From Streptomyces sp. NBC_00358 (GTDB lineage: Bacteria > Actinomycetota > Actinomycetes > Streptomycetales > Streptomycetaceae): DNA of 64,000 nucleotides. The stretch covers positions 5,146,001 to 5,210,000 of the forward strand of contig NZ_CP107976.1 in assembly GCF_036099295.1 (NCBI RefSeq). Reading direction: 5' to 3'. Below are positions 26,487-34,894 of this stretch, piece by piece. A program made the position numbers and the translations under genes. The first letter of the stretch is position 1, and the number at the start of each line of letters is the position of its first letter. The notes beneath the pieces are model-generated. The model ran no database searches. It saw nothing but the letters and a program-made list of their open reading frames with translations, and was not told where the DNA came from.

Positions 26487-27434
26487 TTACGGGGCGGCAG
26501 CGCCGCGCTTGGCGACGGTCGCGGCCTTCGGCGGCGGCTGAGGGAGGGCCGAGGTCGTCGCTGTCGCGTGTGCCGTGGAGGACTCCGCACCCGGCGACTG
26601 CAAGGAGGCCACGCTCGGCGACGACGCCAGGGCGGAGTTGGCCGTCGGAACCGCCGTCATGGCGAGGGTGTCGGGGGGCAGGCTCGCGTTGCTGCCGAGG
26701 CTCGCCGTCCCCGCCGGCGACGCGACGGTCGGCAGGAAGCCGCCCTCGGTGGCGCGCTGCTGGTAGCTGGTCAGGGAACCGCCGAGGGTCAGCGACGTTC
26801 CCCAGGTCGTGAGCTGCTGCAACTGCTCGCGGGTCTTGTCGGGATCGGCGGCCTGCGCGCTCAGTACTGTTCCGGCGATGGTGGCGCCGCTGCCCAGCAC
26901 GCTGACCGCGGCCCGCACCCGGTTCACGTCGGGGTCGTGGTACGCCTTGTAGGCGGTGATACCCATATTGCTGAGCGCCTCGACCCCGGCCAGATAGGGC
27001 GCCGCCTGTTGCAGCCGCTTCGCCGTCTCGCCCTGGGCGTAGAGCCCGGCGACCTGGGTGGCGAAGGGGAGGGCCTTCGTCGCGAACGAAACGATCGGTT
27101 CCGCGTGCGCCACGGCCCAGTTCTTCGTGGCCGTGGTGTACTGCCAGATCTTTCCGGACACGCCCTGCGCCAGGAAGGACGGGGGCCTGCCGACGCCCTC
27201 CTGGTAGTAGATGCCCTGCTCATGTCGGGGGTGCGGGCGCTCGGGGAGCTCAGGCATGTCGTGCGGGGCGCTGACCGGGACGGGAACAGGGACGTGATCG
27301 CTGCCCGCGCTGACGACGGGGACGCCGACGAAGGGCATCTCGTGGACGCTGCCGACCGATGTGGTCGAACCTTCATCGTCGGAACCCGAGACGTTCCCCG
27401 TCTCCAGGTCGGATCGTCGTTGTTGGGGTGGCAT
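26487..27434 (-). CDS. Hypothetical alanine-rich protein next to DUF4913
   Basis: A 315-residue protein I do not recognise. ATG 27434 follows GGAAGGAA. Residues ~1-75 are polar (MPPQQRRSDLETGNVSGSDD) with a PVPVPVSAP stretch. Then comes YYQEGVGRPPSFLAQGVSG and a helical Ala-rich core (~95-240) with amphipathic segments (FATKALPFATQVAGLYAQ, VSVLGSGATIAGTVLSAQA). The last ~75 residues are Ser/Ala/Pro low complexity. No signal peptide or catalytic motif. The core could insert in or lie on membranes. Placement upstream of the DUF4913 gene on the same strand suggests co-transcription. Confidence 0.75.
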   Translation of the reverse strand: MPPQQRRSDLETGNVSGSDDEGSTTSVGSVHEMPFVGVPVVSAGSDHVPVPVPVSAPHDMPELPERPHPRHEQGIYYQEGVGRPPSFLAQGVSGKIWQYTTATKNWAVAHAEPIVSFATKALPFATQVAGLYAQGETAKRLQQAAPYLAGVEALSNMGITAYKAYHDPDVNRVRAAVSVLGSGATIAGTVLSAQAADPDKTREQLQQLTTWGTSLTLGGSLTSYQQRATEGGFLPTVASPAGTASLGSNASLPPDTLAMTAVPTANSALASSPSVASLQSPGAESSTAHATATTSALPQPPPKAATVAKRGAAAP

Positions 27435-27502
27435 CCGAGATTTCCTTCCGTGTGCCGGGAGTCGCTCTACGCGCAGCACAACGGACGCACGGTCCCCTCG
27501 GT

Positions 27503-28003
27503 TCAGGAGACGCGCGGGAAGCGGGCCTGGAGCGTCCAGATCGCCGGGTTCTCGGCGAGGTCCTCGTGCAGGTCCGTGAGGTCCGCGAGCAGGTCGTGCA
27601 GGAAGTCTCGGGCCTCGCGGCGCAGCTCGGTGTGGGAGAAGGTCAACGGCTCCTCGTCGCCCGGCATCCAGTCGGCCTCGATGTCCACCCAGCCGAAGCG
27701 GCGCTCGAAGAGCATGCGGTCGGTGGACTCGGTGAAGTCCAGTTCCGCCCGCTGCGGGCGGGAGGCCCTGCTGCCGAGCGGGTCGCGGTCGAGCTGCTCC
27801 ACGATGTCGCACAGCGCCCACGCGAAGTCGAGCACCGGCACCCAGCCCCAGCCTGTGGACACCTCACGGTCCTTCTTGGTGTCGGCGAGATAGACATCGC
27901 CGCAGAACAGGTCGTGCCGCAGCGCGTGGACGTCCGCTCGGCGATAGTCGGTCTGCGGCGGGTCGGGGAAGCGGTTGGAGAGGGCGTAGCCGATGTCGAG
28001 CAC
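27503..28003 (-). CDS. Hypothetical protein
   Basis: A 166-residue protein, possibly of a DUF found in Streptomyces, which I cannot name with confidence. GTG 28003 gives MLDIGYALSNRFPDPPQTDY and is the only plausible start before the divergent peptidase promoter, though no good ribosome site precedes it. Readable blocks are LRHDLFCGDVYLADTKKDRE, WGWVPVLDFAWALCDIVEQL, FGWVDIEADWMPGDE and REARDFLHDLLADLTDLHED. It is acidic and soluble with no signal peptide. It lies 68 bp upstream of the alanine-rich hypothetical gene on the same strand, so it may belong to that unit. Confidence 0.72.
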   Translation of the reverse strand: MLDIGYALSNRFPDPPQTDYRRADVHALRHDLFCGDVYLADTKKDREVSTGWGWVPVLDFAWALCDIVEQLDRDPLGSRASRPQRAELDFTESTDRMLFERRFGWVDIEADWMPGDEEPLTFSHTELRREARDFLHDLLADLTDLHEDLAENPAIWTLQARFPRVS

Positions 28004-28130
28004 GTAGGTGATGGTGTCACGCCGGGGGTGCGGCTTCCCGCCCGGCGGTTTCCGGCCGATCCGGGGGCCTTCGGCCGATGGGTGCCGACTCGCCCCGCGG
28101 GTGGGGGAGGCGCGGCCTAGGATCGCGGAT

Positions 28131-29540
28131 GTGCCCCGATCTTCCCGCACCGTCCCCTTTGCTCTGGCCGTCGCGCTCGTCGTCGGCCTCACCGCCTGCG
28201 GCGGGGACGACGTGCACGGCAAGCCCGGCGCCGCCGGGGTCGGCGACCCGTACTTCCCGAAGATGGGCAACGGCGGGTACGACGTCACGCACTACGGCCT
28301 GACCCTCGCCTACGACCCCCGGGACAAGCGGCTGACAGGGACGGCAGTGATCACCGCGCGGGCCCTGGAGGACCTCAGCGCCTTCCGTCTCGACCTGCTG
28401 GGGCTGCACGTCTCGGACGTCACCGTCGAGGGCCGGAGCGCCGGCTGGAGCCGGGCGGGCCAGGAGCTGACCGTGCGCCCGCACGACGACCTCGACAAGG
28501 GGAGGACGTTCCGTACGACGGTCCGCTACTCCGGCACCCCCGAGACGATCACCGACCCGGACCGTTCCAAGGAGGGCTGGCTGCGCACGGCCGACGGCGC
28601 CCTCGCCCTCGGGGAACCCACGGGGTCGATGGCCTGGTTCCCCGGGAACCACCACCCCTCCGACAAAGCGTCCTACGACGTCGGGATCACCGTCCCCGAG
28701 GGGCTCCAGGCCGTCTCCAACGGCGAGCTGAGGAGCGAGGCGACCGCGAAGGGCCGTACGACGTACTCCTGGCACACGGCCGAACCGATGGCGAGCTATC
28801 TGGCGACGCTCGCGATCGGCAGATACGACATCACCCGCTCCAGGACGAAGAACGGGCTGCCCGTCTACGTGGCGGTGGACCCGACCCAGGCGAAGGCGAG
28901 CAGGAAGGTCCTCGGCGGGATTCCCGGAATCATGGACTGGGAGGAGGCGGCCTTCGGCCCGTACCCCTTCTCCTCCACCGGGGCGATCGTGGACCGCCCC
29001 GACGACGCGGGCTACGCCCTGGAGACCCAGAACCGCCCCGTCTTCCCCGGCGCCCCCGACACCAGGACCCTGGTCCACGAACTGGCCCACCAGTGGTTCG
29101 GCGACTCGGTCACCCCGAAGTCCTGGCGGGACATGTGGCTCAACGAGGGGTTCGCCACCTACGCGGAGTGGCTGTGGCAGGAGGACCACGGCGGTGATTC
29201 GGCCGACGAGATCTTCAACTCCCTCTACAAGGGCGACTATTACGAACCGGTCGACAGCGCGGAGATCTGGGCCTTCCCGCCCGCCGACCCGCCCGGCGCC
29301 GCGCAGATCTCCGACCCGCCCGTCTACTACCGCGGCGCGATGGTCCTGCACAAGATCCGCCGGCTGGTGGGCGACGACACCTTCCACCGCATCGTCCGCG
29401 GCTGGGCGGCCACCCGCCGCCACGCGAACGCGGACACGGCCGACTTCACCGCGTACGTCGAAAAGGCCGCGCCGGACAAGGACTTCAGCGGGATCTGGAA
29501 GGACTGGCTGTACGGAAAGGGCAAGCCGGCCCACCCGTGA
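28131..29540 (+). CDS. M1-family zinc metallopeptidase lipoprotein
   Basis: A 469-residue exported aminopeptidase-type protein. GTG 28131 gives a lipoprotein signal peptide with lipobox LTAC (acylated Cys near residue 23), so it should be tethered outside the membrane. An N-terminal beta domain (~40-230, e.g. YGLTLAYDPRDKRLTGTAVI) precedes the gluzincin domain with HELAHQWFGD (His316, Glu317, His320) and the third ligand in WLNEGFATYAEW (Glu339), and a catalytic Tyr region PVYYRGAMVLHKIRRL. The GAMEN-type exopeptidase signature is replaced by ALETQNRPVF, as in actinobacterial secreted M1 enzymes. Length is short because the ERAP-like C-terminal domain is absent. Confidence 0.92.
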   Translation: MPRSSRTVPFALAVALVVGLTACGGDDVHGKPGAAGVGDPYFPKMGNGGYDVTHYGLTLAYDPRDKRLTGTAVITARALEDLSAFRLDLLGLHVSDVTVEGRSAGWSRAGQELTVRPHDDLDKGRTFRTTVRYSGTPETITDPDRSKEGWLRTADGALALGEPTGSMAWFPGNHHPSDKASYDVGITVPEGLQAVSNGELRSEATAKGRTTYSWHTAEPMASYLATLAIGRYDITRSRTKNGLPVYVAVDPTQAKASRKVLGGIPGIMDWEEAAFGPYPFSSTGAIVDRPDDAGYALETQNRPVFPGAPDTRTLVHELAHQWFGDSVTPKSWRDMWLNEGFATYAEWLWQEDHGGDSADEIFNSLYKGDYYEPVDSAEIWAFPPADPPGAAQISDPPVYYRGAMVLHKIRRLVGDDTFHRIVRGWAATRRHANADTADFTAYVEKAAPDKDFSGIWKDWLYGKGKPAHP

Positions 29541-29577
29541 GCCGCCGGGTGCCGCGAACCCGTACGGCCTCATGGGA

Positions 29578-29610
29578 GGAGCCCCCGGCCGAAGCGTGTC
29601 CGGGGGCTCC
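29578..29610. terminator. Bidirectional intrinsic terminator
   Basis: An 11-bp perfect GC-rich stem (29578-29588 with 29600-29610) and 11-nt loop lies between the convergent M1 peptidase and TerD genes. Confidence 0.75.
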
Positions 29611-29631
29611 TTCCACAGCGCGCGCTCAGGG

Positions 29632-30207
29632 TCAGACGCTGACGCCGAAGTCCTGCGCGATGCCCGCCAGGCCCGAGGCGTAGCCCTGGCCGACCGCGCG
29701 GAACTTCCACTCCGCGCCGTTGCGGTAGAGCTCGCCGAAGACCATGGCGGTCTCGGTGGCCGCGTCCTCGGAGAGGTCGTAGCGGGCGATCTCGGCGCCG
29801 CCGGCCTGGTTCACGATGCGGATGTAGGCGTTGCGGACCTGCCCGAAGTTCTGCGAGCGGTTCTCCGCGTCGTAGATGGAGACCGGGAAGACGATCTTCT
29901 CGACGTCGGCGGGAAGGCCCGCAAGGTTGACGTTGATCGCCTCGTCGTCGCCGGCACCCTCACCCGTCGTGTTGTCGCCGGTGTGGACGATGGTCTGGTC
30001 GGGGGTCTGCTTGTTGTTGAAGAAGACGAAGTGGGAGTCCGAATAGACCTTGCCCTGGGGGTTGACCGCGATGGCCGAGGCGTCGAGGTCGAAGTCGGTG
30101 CCCGTGGTGGTGCGGACATCCCAGCCGAGGCCCACGGTGACGGCGGTCAGGCCCGGAGCCTCCTTGGTGAGCGAGACGTTGCCACCCTTGGACAGGCTTA
30201 CAGCCAT
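29632..30207 (-). CDS. TerD-family stress protein
   Basis: A 191-residue TerD protein, the usual length. Signature parts are MAVSLSKGGNVSLTKEAPGL, VGLGWDVRTTTGTDFDLDAS, HTGDNTTGEGAGDDEAINVNL and IYDAENRSQNFGQVRNAYI. TerD domains bind calcium through acidic loops, here the DFDLDAS and GDDEAINVNL segments. The family is tied to tellurite resistance, general stress and, in Streptomyces, development; Streptomyces genomes carry many copies. It stands alone without terB/terC/terZ neighbours. The spaced leader to 30399 separates it from the divergent arfB gene. Confidence 0.95.
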   Translation of the reverse strand: MAVSLSKGGNVSLTKEAPGLTAVTVGLGWDVRTTTGTDFDLDASAIAVNPQGKVYSDSHFVFFNNKQTPDQTIVHTGDNTTGEGAGDDEAINVNLAGLPADVEKIVFPVSIYDAENRSQNFGQVRNAYIRIVNQAGGAEIARYDLSEDAATETAMVFGELYRNGAEWKFRAVGQGYASGLAGIAQDFGVSV

Positions 30208-30399
30208 TGTTGGGAGTCCCTTCCCTCGTGAAGTACGGGCTTCGTACTGGAGACGAAGCTACCGTCACCCCTATGAACGCCAAGGGGGGTACCCGAGGTT
30301 CCGTCTGTCTTTACCTTTTTTACCCAGAACTCCCTCTTCACTCCGAGAGACGCCGAAAACCGGGTGACGCGGACCGGCCGGGCACGGGACCATGAACAC

Positions 30400-30828
30400 A
30401 TGTCCGGTCCTTATGTCATCCGCGGCTCCGTCTCCCTGCCCGAGGCCGAGCTCATCTGGCGTTTCTCGCGCTCCGGCGGGCCGGGCGGGCAGCACGTCAA
30501 CACCAGCGACACGCAGGTGGAGCTCCGCTTCGACCTGGCGAACACCGAGGCGCTGCCGCCGGTGTGGAAGGACCGCGCCCTCGTGAAGCTGGAGGGGCGG
30601 CTCGTCGACGGGGTCATCAGCGTCCGTTCCTCCGAGCACCGCTCCCAGTGGCGCAACCGCGAGACGGCGGCCGTACGCCTCGCCGCGCTGCTCGCCGAGG
30701 CGACCGCCCCGCCGCCCAAGCCGCGCCGCGCCACCCGCATCCCCCGCGGCATCAACGAACGCCGTCTGCGCGAGAAGAAGCAGCGCTCCGACACCAAGCG
30801 CGGCCGCACGGGCCGCGACTGGGGCTAG
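30400..30828 (+). CDS. arfB: ArfB/YaeJ-type peptidyl-tRNA hydrolase (ribosome rescue)
   Basis: A 142-residue class-I release-factor-like protein. The catalytic GGQ lies in RFSRSGGPGGQHVNTSDTQ, and the C-terminal tail is basic (RRATRIPRGINERRLREKK, KRGRTGRDWG), which in ArfB enters the empty mRNA channel of stalled ribosomes. It lacks the codon-recognition domain of true release factors. ATG 30400 begins MSGPYVIRGSVSLPEAEL. It rescues non-stop ribosomes independently of a codon. Monocistronic, divergent from terD. Confidence 0.93.
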   Translation: MSGPYVIRGSVSLPEAELIWRFSRSGGPGGQHVNTSDTQVELRFDLANTEALPPVWKDRALVKLEGRLVDGVISVRSSEHRSQWRNRETAAVRLAALLAEATAPPPKPRRATRIPRGINERRLREKKQRSDTKRGRTGRDWG

Positions 30829-30927
30829 GTCCCAGCCCGGCTCAGCCCTGCCCGCCCCGGTTGTCACATCCTCGCCGCGTGGTCCGTCACCTTCGTGACG
30901 GCTCGCGACAAGGAGTGGTGACCAGCG

Positions 30928-31878
30928 ATGAGCGACAGCGCCCACGAGGACTCTGCGAAGGACACGCGGACGGCGGACGGCGGAAAGGCGCGCGCGGAGG
31001 ACGACCTCGACTTCCTCGCCACCCGGTTCGAAGGCCACCGGGGCCGTCTGCGGGCCGTCGCCTACCGCATGCTCGGTTCTCTCGCCGAGGCCGACGACGC
31101 CGTGCAGGAGGCGTGGCTCAGGCTGAGCCGCGCCGACGCGAACGGGGTCGGCAATCTCGGGGGATGGCTGACGACCGTGGTGGGGCGGGTCTGCCTGGAC
31201 ATGTTGCGATCGCGCAGGACCCGGCGGGAGGAGCCGCTGGAGCCGGCGTCGGAGTGGCAGGGGGTGCGGATGCCCGATCCGGTGCTCAGTCCGCTCAGCG
31301 GGGTCGACCCGGAACAGCAGGCTCTGCTGGCCGACTCGGTCGGCCTCGCCCTGCTCGTCGTGCTGGAGACGCTGACGCCCGCCGAGCGGCTCTCCTTCGT
31401 TCTGCACGACCTGTTCGCCGTGCCGTTCGAGGAGATCGCGACCGTCCTGGGCCGGACGCCCGCCGCGTCCCGTCAGCTCGCCAGCCGGGCCCGCCGCCGG
31501 GTGCAGGGCGGGGCGCCGGTCTCGGACGCCGATCCGGCCCGGCAGCGGGAGGTCGTCGAGGCGTTCCTCGCGGCGGCCCGCGAAGGCGACATCGAGGGAC
31601 TCGTCGCCGTCCTGGACCCGGATGTCGTGGCCCGCTCGGAGCGGGGTGTCTCGGCCGGCGCCGTCGCGGTGGCCTCCAACGCGAGCAGCTTCGCGACCCT
31701 CGCCCACATCGCACGGCCCGCCCTCGTGAACGGCGTCGCGGGCCTCGTGGTGGTCACCGGGGGGCGCCCTGCGGGTGTTCTCGCCTTCACGGTCGTACAC
31801 GGCAGGATCGCGGTGATCGACATCGTCAACGACCCGGAGCGGCTGGCGCGCCTCGACGTCACCGTCCTGGACCGCTGA
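30928..31878 (+). CDS. ECF41-type sigma factor with SnoaL-like C-terminal domain
   Basis: A 316-residue sigma factor. After a ~30-residue charged arm, region 2 reads FEGHRGRLRAVAYRMLGSL and EADDAVQEAWLRLSR, WLTTVVGRVCLDMLRSR. Region 4 holds LTPAERLSFVLHDLFAVPFEEIA. A ~110-residue C-terminal SnoaL/NTF2-like domain starts at REVVEAFLAAAREGDIEGLVAVLDPDVV. This is the ECF41 architecture, where the fused domain regulates the sigma activity in place of a separate anti-sigma factor. ECF41 genes often sit beside a carboxymuconolactone decarboxylase or oxidoreductase; here the convergent neighbour is a flavin reductase. Confidence 0.92.
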   Translation: MSDSAHEDSAKDTRTADGGKARAEDDLDFLATRFEGHRGRLRAVAYRMLGSLAEADDAVQEAWLRLSRADANGVGNLGGWLTTVVGRVCLDMLRSRRTRREEPLEPASEWQGVRMPDPVLSPLSGVDPEQQALLADSVGLALLVVLETLTPAERLSFVLHDLFAVPFEEIATVLGRTPAASRQLASRARRRVQGGAPVSDADPARQREVVEAFLAAAREGDIEGLVAVLDPDVVARSERGVSAGAVAVASNASSFATLAHIARPALVNGVAGLVVVTGGRPAGVLAFTVVHGRIAVIDIVNDPERLARLDVTVLDR

Positions 31879-32008
31879 CGCCGTCGGCCCGTCCCCGCCG
31901 ACCCGTCCCCGTCCCGCCGACCCGCCCCCGTCCTGCCGGCCGGACCGGTCGTCGGGAGGTCGTACGTGCGCCGCCGGGGGGCTTCGGTCCCGTTGCCGTG
32001 CGGGGGTC

Positions 32009-32572
32009 TCAGCCCAGTTGCCGGTAGCGGCCCTTGAAGTACGCCAGGGGGCCGCCGTCGGCGCTCGGCACATGGGCGGTCAGGACGCGGCCGATGACGA
32101 GCGTGTGGTCGCCCGCGGGAATCCGCTGCTCGGTTTGGCACTCCAGGGTGGCGAGGGCGCCGCCCATCAGGAGCGCCCCGGTCGTCTCGCCGCGGACGTA
32201 CGGGAGGTCCTCGAAGAGGAGCCGGTCGCTGATGCGGCCCTTCATGGCGAAGCGGCCCGCGATGTGGCGCTGGCTCTCGGAGAGCACGGAGACGCCCCAC
32301 AGGGGCTGTTCGTCGAGCAGGTCGTCCATCCGGGAGCCCTCGCGCAGGCTGACCAGGACGAGCGGCGGGTCCAGGGAGACGGACATGAACGCGGTCGCGG
32401 TCATGCCGACGTCGTCACCGCCCGGTCCGTCCGCGGCCAGTGCGGGCTCGTGCGCGGTCACCAGGACCACACCCGCGGCCAGCCGGGTCATGGCGTCGCG
32501 GAACTCGTCGTTGCTCACCCCCTCAGCATGCACGGAGGGGATGAGGGGGGTGGCAGGGGAGGTCGTGAGCAC
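32009..32572 (-). CDS. Flavin reductase family protein
   Basis: A 187-residue FMN-binding split-barrel protein: FRDAMTRLAAGVVLVTAHEP, GMTATAFMSVSLDPPLVLVS, FAMKGRISDRLLFEDLPYV, LATLECQTEQRIPAGDHTLV, and the C-terminal YFKGRYRQLG. These are the signatures of NAD(P)H:flavin reductases that supply reduced FMN to monooxygenases. GTG 32572 is used; GTG 32518 (MSNDEFRDAMTRL) is an alternative with a GGGG run just before it. No partner monooxygenase is nearby. It is convergent with the ECF41 gene. Confidence 0.9.
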   Translation of the reverse strand: MLTTSPATPLIPSVHAEGVSNDEFRDAMTRLAAGVVLVTAHEPALAADGPGGDDVGMTATAFMSVSLDPPLVLVSLREGSRMDDLLDEQPLWGVSVLSESQRHIAGRFAMKGRISDRLLFEDLPYVRGETTGALLMGGALATLECQTEQRIPAGDHTLVIGRVLTAHVPSADGGPLAYFKGRYRQLG

Positions 32573-32847
32573 GCTGAAACGCTAGTCTCCGCTCCGCGGG
32601 TGGCGCATCGGACCTGGGCCCGAACCGGGACCTAGGTCGGAGGGCGGAGGAGGGCCGGGAACGCGCGGGTTGCGGAGCCGGCGGAGGGTGGGGCGGGGCG
32701 GACGGAAGTGGCGGTGGGGACGGCCGTACTCTCATCCGTACTCATTCGACGGGCTCAAGCGTGCACAGGTTCTGCACAGTCGCCCCATAATGCGTTTGGT
32801 AAACGCACAGTGAAATGCAGAAACTCCACTCAATTGCTCATCTTCCG

Positions 32848-32865
32848 CTGTGACTTGAGTCACAG
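32848..32865. promoter_or_regulatory. Candidate Crp binding site upstream of cdgB
   Basis: CTGTGACTTGAGTCACAG is a perfect 8-bp inverted repeat with a 2-bp centre. It contains TGTGA-N6-TCACA and fits the Streptomyces Crp consensus GTG-N6-G-N-CAC as I remember it. It lies about 200 bp before the cdgB start and 14 bp before the BldD box. Confidence 0.65.
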
Positions 32866-32878
32866 GAGCCATATTTTG

Positions 32879-32893
32879 TTGACCCTGTGTACC
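32879..32893. promoter_or_regulatory. BldD box upstream of cdgB
   Basis: TTGACCCTGTGTACC matches the BldD consensus nTnACnC(A/T)GnGTnAn at every defined position but one. cdgB is an established BldD target in Streptomyces, which supports this reading. Confidence 0.75.
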
Positions 32894-33064
32894 GAGTGGG
32901 GAGCGCGCTGTGATTCAGTGGCGGGGGCGTTACGCAGGAAGCTACCAAGCAGTACGGCGTGAAGCGCTTCCAGGGGAAGCGCCGAGAGGTCAGCACGGAA
33001 CCGAAGAGCACCCAGTACGCCGAGTGAACCCTGGAGTTGCTGCGAGGTCTCGAGGGGAGGGCGA

Positions 33065-34777
33065 ATGGAGACCGAGTCGGAGCCCTACGTCCGTCTTGCG
33101 ACCCTGCGGCAACTGCATCAGGTGATGGCGGACATGAACACCGCCCGCAGCCTGGCCGACACGCTGCAGACCGTCGCCGACGGCGTGGTCACCGGGCTCG
33201 GCTACGAGCTGGCGTGCGTGAACCTCGTACGCCCCGACGGCGATCTCGTCGTCGCCGCTCTCGCCGGGAACTCCGCCGCCGAAGCCCTCATCACCGGCCG
33301 CGTGGGCTCCCGTACCTCCTGGGACCGCCGGCTGACCATGGGCGAGGCCTGGGGCGACCTCCGGTTCATACCGCACACCGAGGGCTGGGTCCTCGACGAG
33401 GACGACGTGCCCCAGTGGTACACGGACGGTCCCGCGCCCCGCTTCGAGGACGAGTGGCACCCCTCCGACCGCCTCTTCGCGCCGATGTACACCGCGAGCC
33501 CCTCCACGGGCGGCAGCAGCCACGGCGAGCTGATCGGCGTGCTGTCCGTGGACCGGCCGCGCAACGGCCGCAGGCCGGGCGCCTGGGGCCGCGAAGCGCT
33601 CCAGATGTACGCCTTCCAGGCCGCCATCGCCATCAGCAACGCACGTCTACGCGCGAATATGCAGCGCGCGCTGGTCCGCCTCGAACGCGAGCAGCAGGCT
33701 CTGCGCGCCAGCGAGGAGTCCTTCCGGCAGGCCTTCGAGTACGCCCCGTCCGGCATGGCGATCGCGGAGATGGGCGGCGACCAGCACGGCCGCATCCTGC
33801 GCACCAACGACGCCCTGTGCCGGCTGCTCGGCCGGCCCGCCTCGGCGATGCGCCGCTACTCCTTCTCCGACCTCGTGCACCCCGAGGACATCGGCACCCT
33901 GCTGCGGACCTCCGCCGAGGGCGGCCGGGCCGAGCTGCGGCTCGGGCGGCGCGACGGCACGTACGTCTGGGTCCATCTGCGCAACTCCGTCGTCGCGGAC
34001 GCCGCCGACGGCCCCCGCTTCCTGCTCACCCACGTCGAGGACATAGAGGACCGCAAGCGCCGGGAGCTCCAGCTCGCGCACCGCGCCTCGCACGACGCGC
34101 TCACCGGCCTGCCCAACTCCGCCGAGCTGCGCTCCCGACTCGGCGCCCGCCTCTGCCGGCGGCCGCAGTCCCTGCCGCCCGGCGCGGTTGCCTCGCTGGA
34201 CGCGGCGTACGGGCACGGGGAGTTCGCGGAGCCTGCGTCCGGCGCGTACGACGAGAACGGCCACCCCGCCTACGACGGGAACGGGCACGGCTTCGACTTC
34301 CGCGCGGGTGCCGAGGCGTTCGAAGCCTTCGACCACCATGTGCACACCATCGCGCCGGAGGGTGAGACCGACGACGGGGCCAAGGGGCTCGCGGTGCTCT
34401 TCTGCGACCTCGACGGCTTCAAGTCGATCAACGACCGGTTCGGGCACAACGCGGGTGACGAGGTTCTCATCGAGGTCGCCCGGCGCCTCACCCACGGGGT
34501 CCGGGACGGCGACACGGTGGCCCGGCTCGGCGGTGACGAGTTCGTGGTCCTGGCCGACGGTCTCGGCCGGGCGGACGCCCAGGACCTGGCCGTGCGCCTG
34601 CGTAACGCGATCATCCCGCCCATCAGGGTGGACGGGCGGGCCGTCCGCGTGGGCGCGAGTTTCGGCATCGGCTGGGCACACTGCGGGATGACGGCGGACG
34701 AGGTGTTGAAATCCGCTGACGAACGGATGTACGTCGAGAAACGTTCTCGTCCCAAACAACACAGGCGTGCGGGATAA
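33065..34777 (+). CDS. cdgB: GAF-PAS-GGDEF diguanylate cyclase CdgB
   Basis: A 570-residue protein matching Streptomyces CdgB (METESEPYVRLATLRQLHQV start). GAF domain ~20-195, PAS/PAC ~215-335 (EESFRQAFEYAPSGMAIAEM), GGDEF ~340-565. The active-site motif is RLGGDEFVVL (GGDEF at 489-493) with the inhibitory I-site RDGD (480-483) five residues ahead, so product inhibition is expected. An ~80-residue Gly/Asp-rich insertion separates the first GGDEF helix from LAVLFCDLDGFKSINDRFGH, as in other CdgB proteins. It makes c-di-GMP, which activates BldD and delays sporulation. ATG 33065 follows GGGGAGGG. The upstream region carries BldD and Crp-type sites. Confidence 0.95.
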   Translation: METESEPYVRLATLRQLHQVMADMNTARSLADTLQTVADGVVTGLGYELACVNLVRPDGDLVVAALAGNSAAEALITGRVGSRTSWDRRLTMGEAWGDLRFIPHTEGWVLDEDDVPQWYTDGPAPRFEDEWHPSDRLFAPMYTASPSTGGSSHGELIGVLSVDRPRNGRRPGAWGREALQMYAFQAAIAISNARLRANMQRALVRLEREQQALRASEESFRQAFEYAPSGMAIAEMGGDQHGRILRTNDALCRLLGRPASAMRRYSFSDLVHPEDIGTLLRTSAEGGRAELRLGRRDGTYVWVHLRNSVVADAADGPRFLLTHVEDIEDRKRRELQLAHRASHDALTGLPNSAELRSRLGARLCRRPQSLPPGAVASLDAAYGHGEFAEPASGAYDENGHPAYDGNGHGFDFRAGAEAFEAFDHHVHTIAPEGETDDGAKGLAVLFCDLDGFKSINDRFGHNAGDEVLIEVARRLTHGVRDGDTVARLGGDEFVVLADGLGRADAQDLAVRLRNAIIPPIRVDGRAVRVGASFGIGWAHCGMTADEVLKSADERMYVEKRSRPKQHRRAG

Positions 34778-34894
34778 GACGCAGGTCAGTGGGGCGATGC
34801 GGTGAAGGCCCCCCGTTTGGCCCAGCGAGACCGGGTAGGCTCGCCATTCATTCGTGTACCGCATCAGTACCGCACCCGCTGAGGAGACCAAGGG

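Larger units (their letters stand above)
32573..33064. other. 492-bp regulatory region upstream of cdgB
   Basis: No gene is evident. The part from 32750 to 32895 is clearly more A+T-rich than its surroundings and is packed with symmetric elements: heptamer TGCACAG repeated at 32762-32768 and 32773-32779 (11-bp period), palindrome TGCGTTT-GGT-AAACGCA at 32791-32807, a Crp-type palindrome at 32848-32865 and a BldD box at 32879-32893. An 8-bp stem hairpin (32964-32982) lies in the likely leader of cdgB. Confidence 0.7.
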
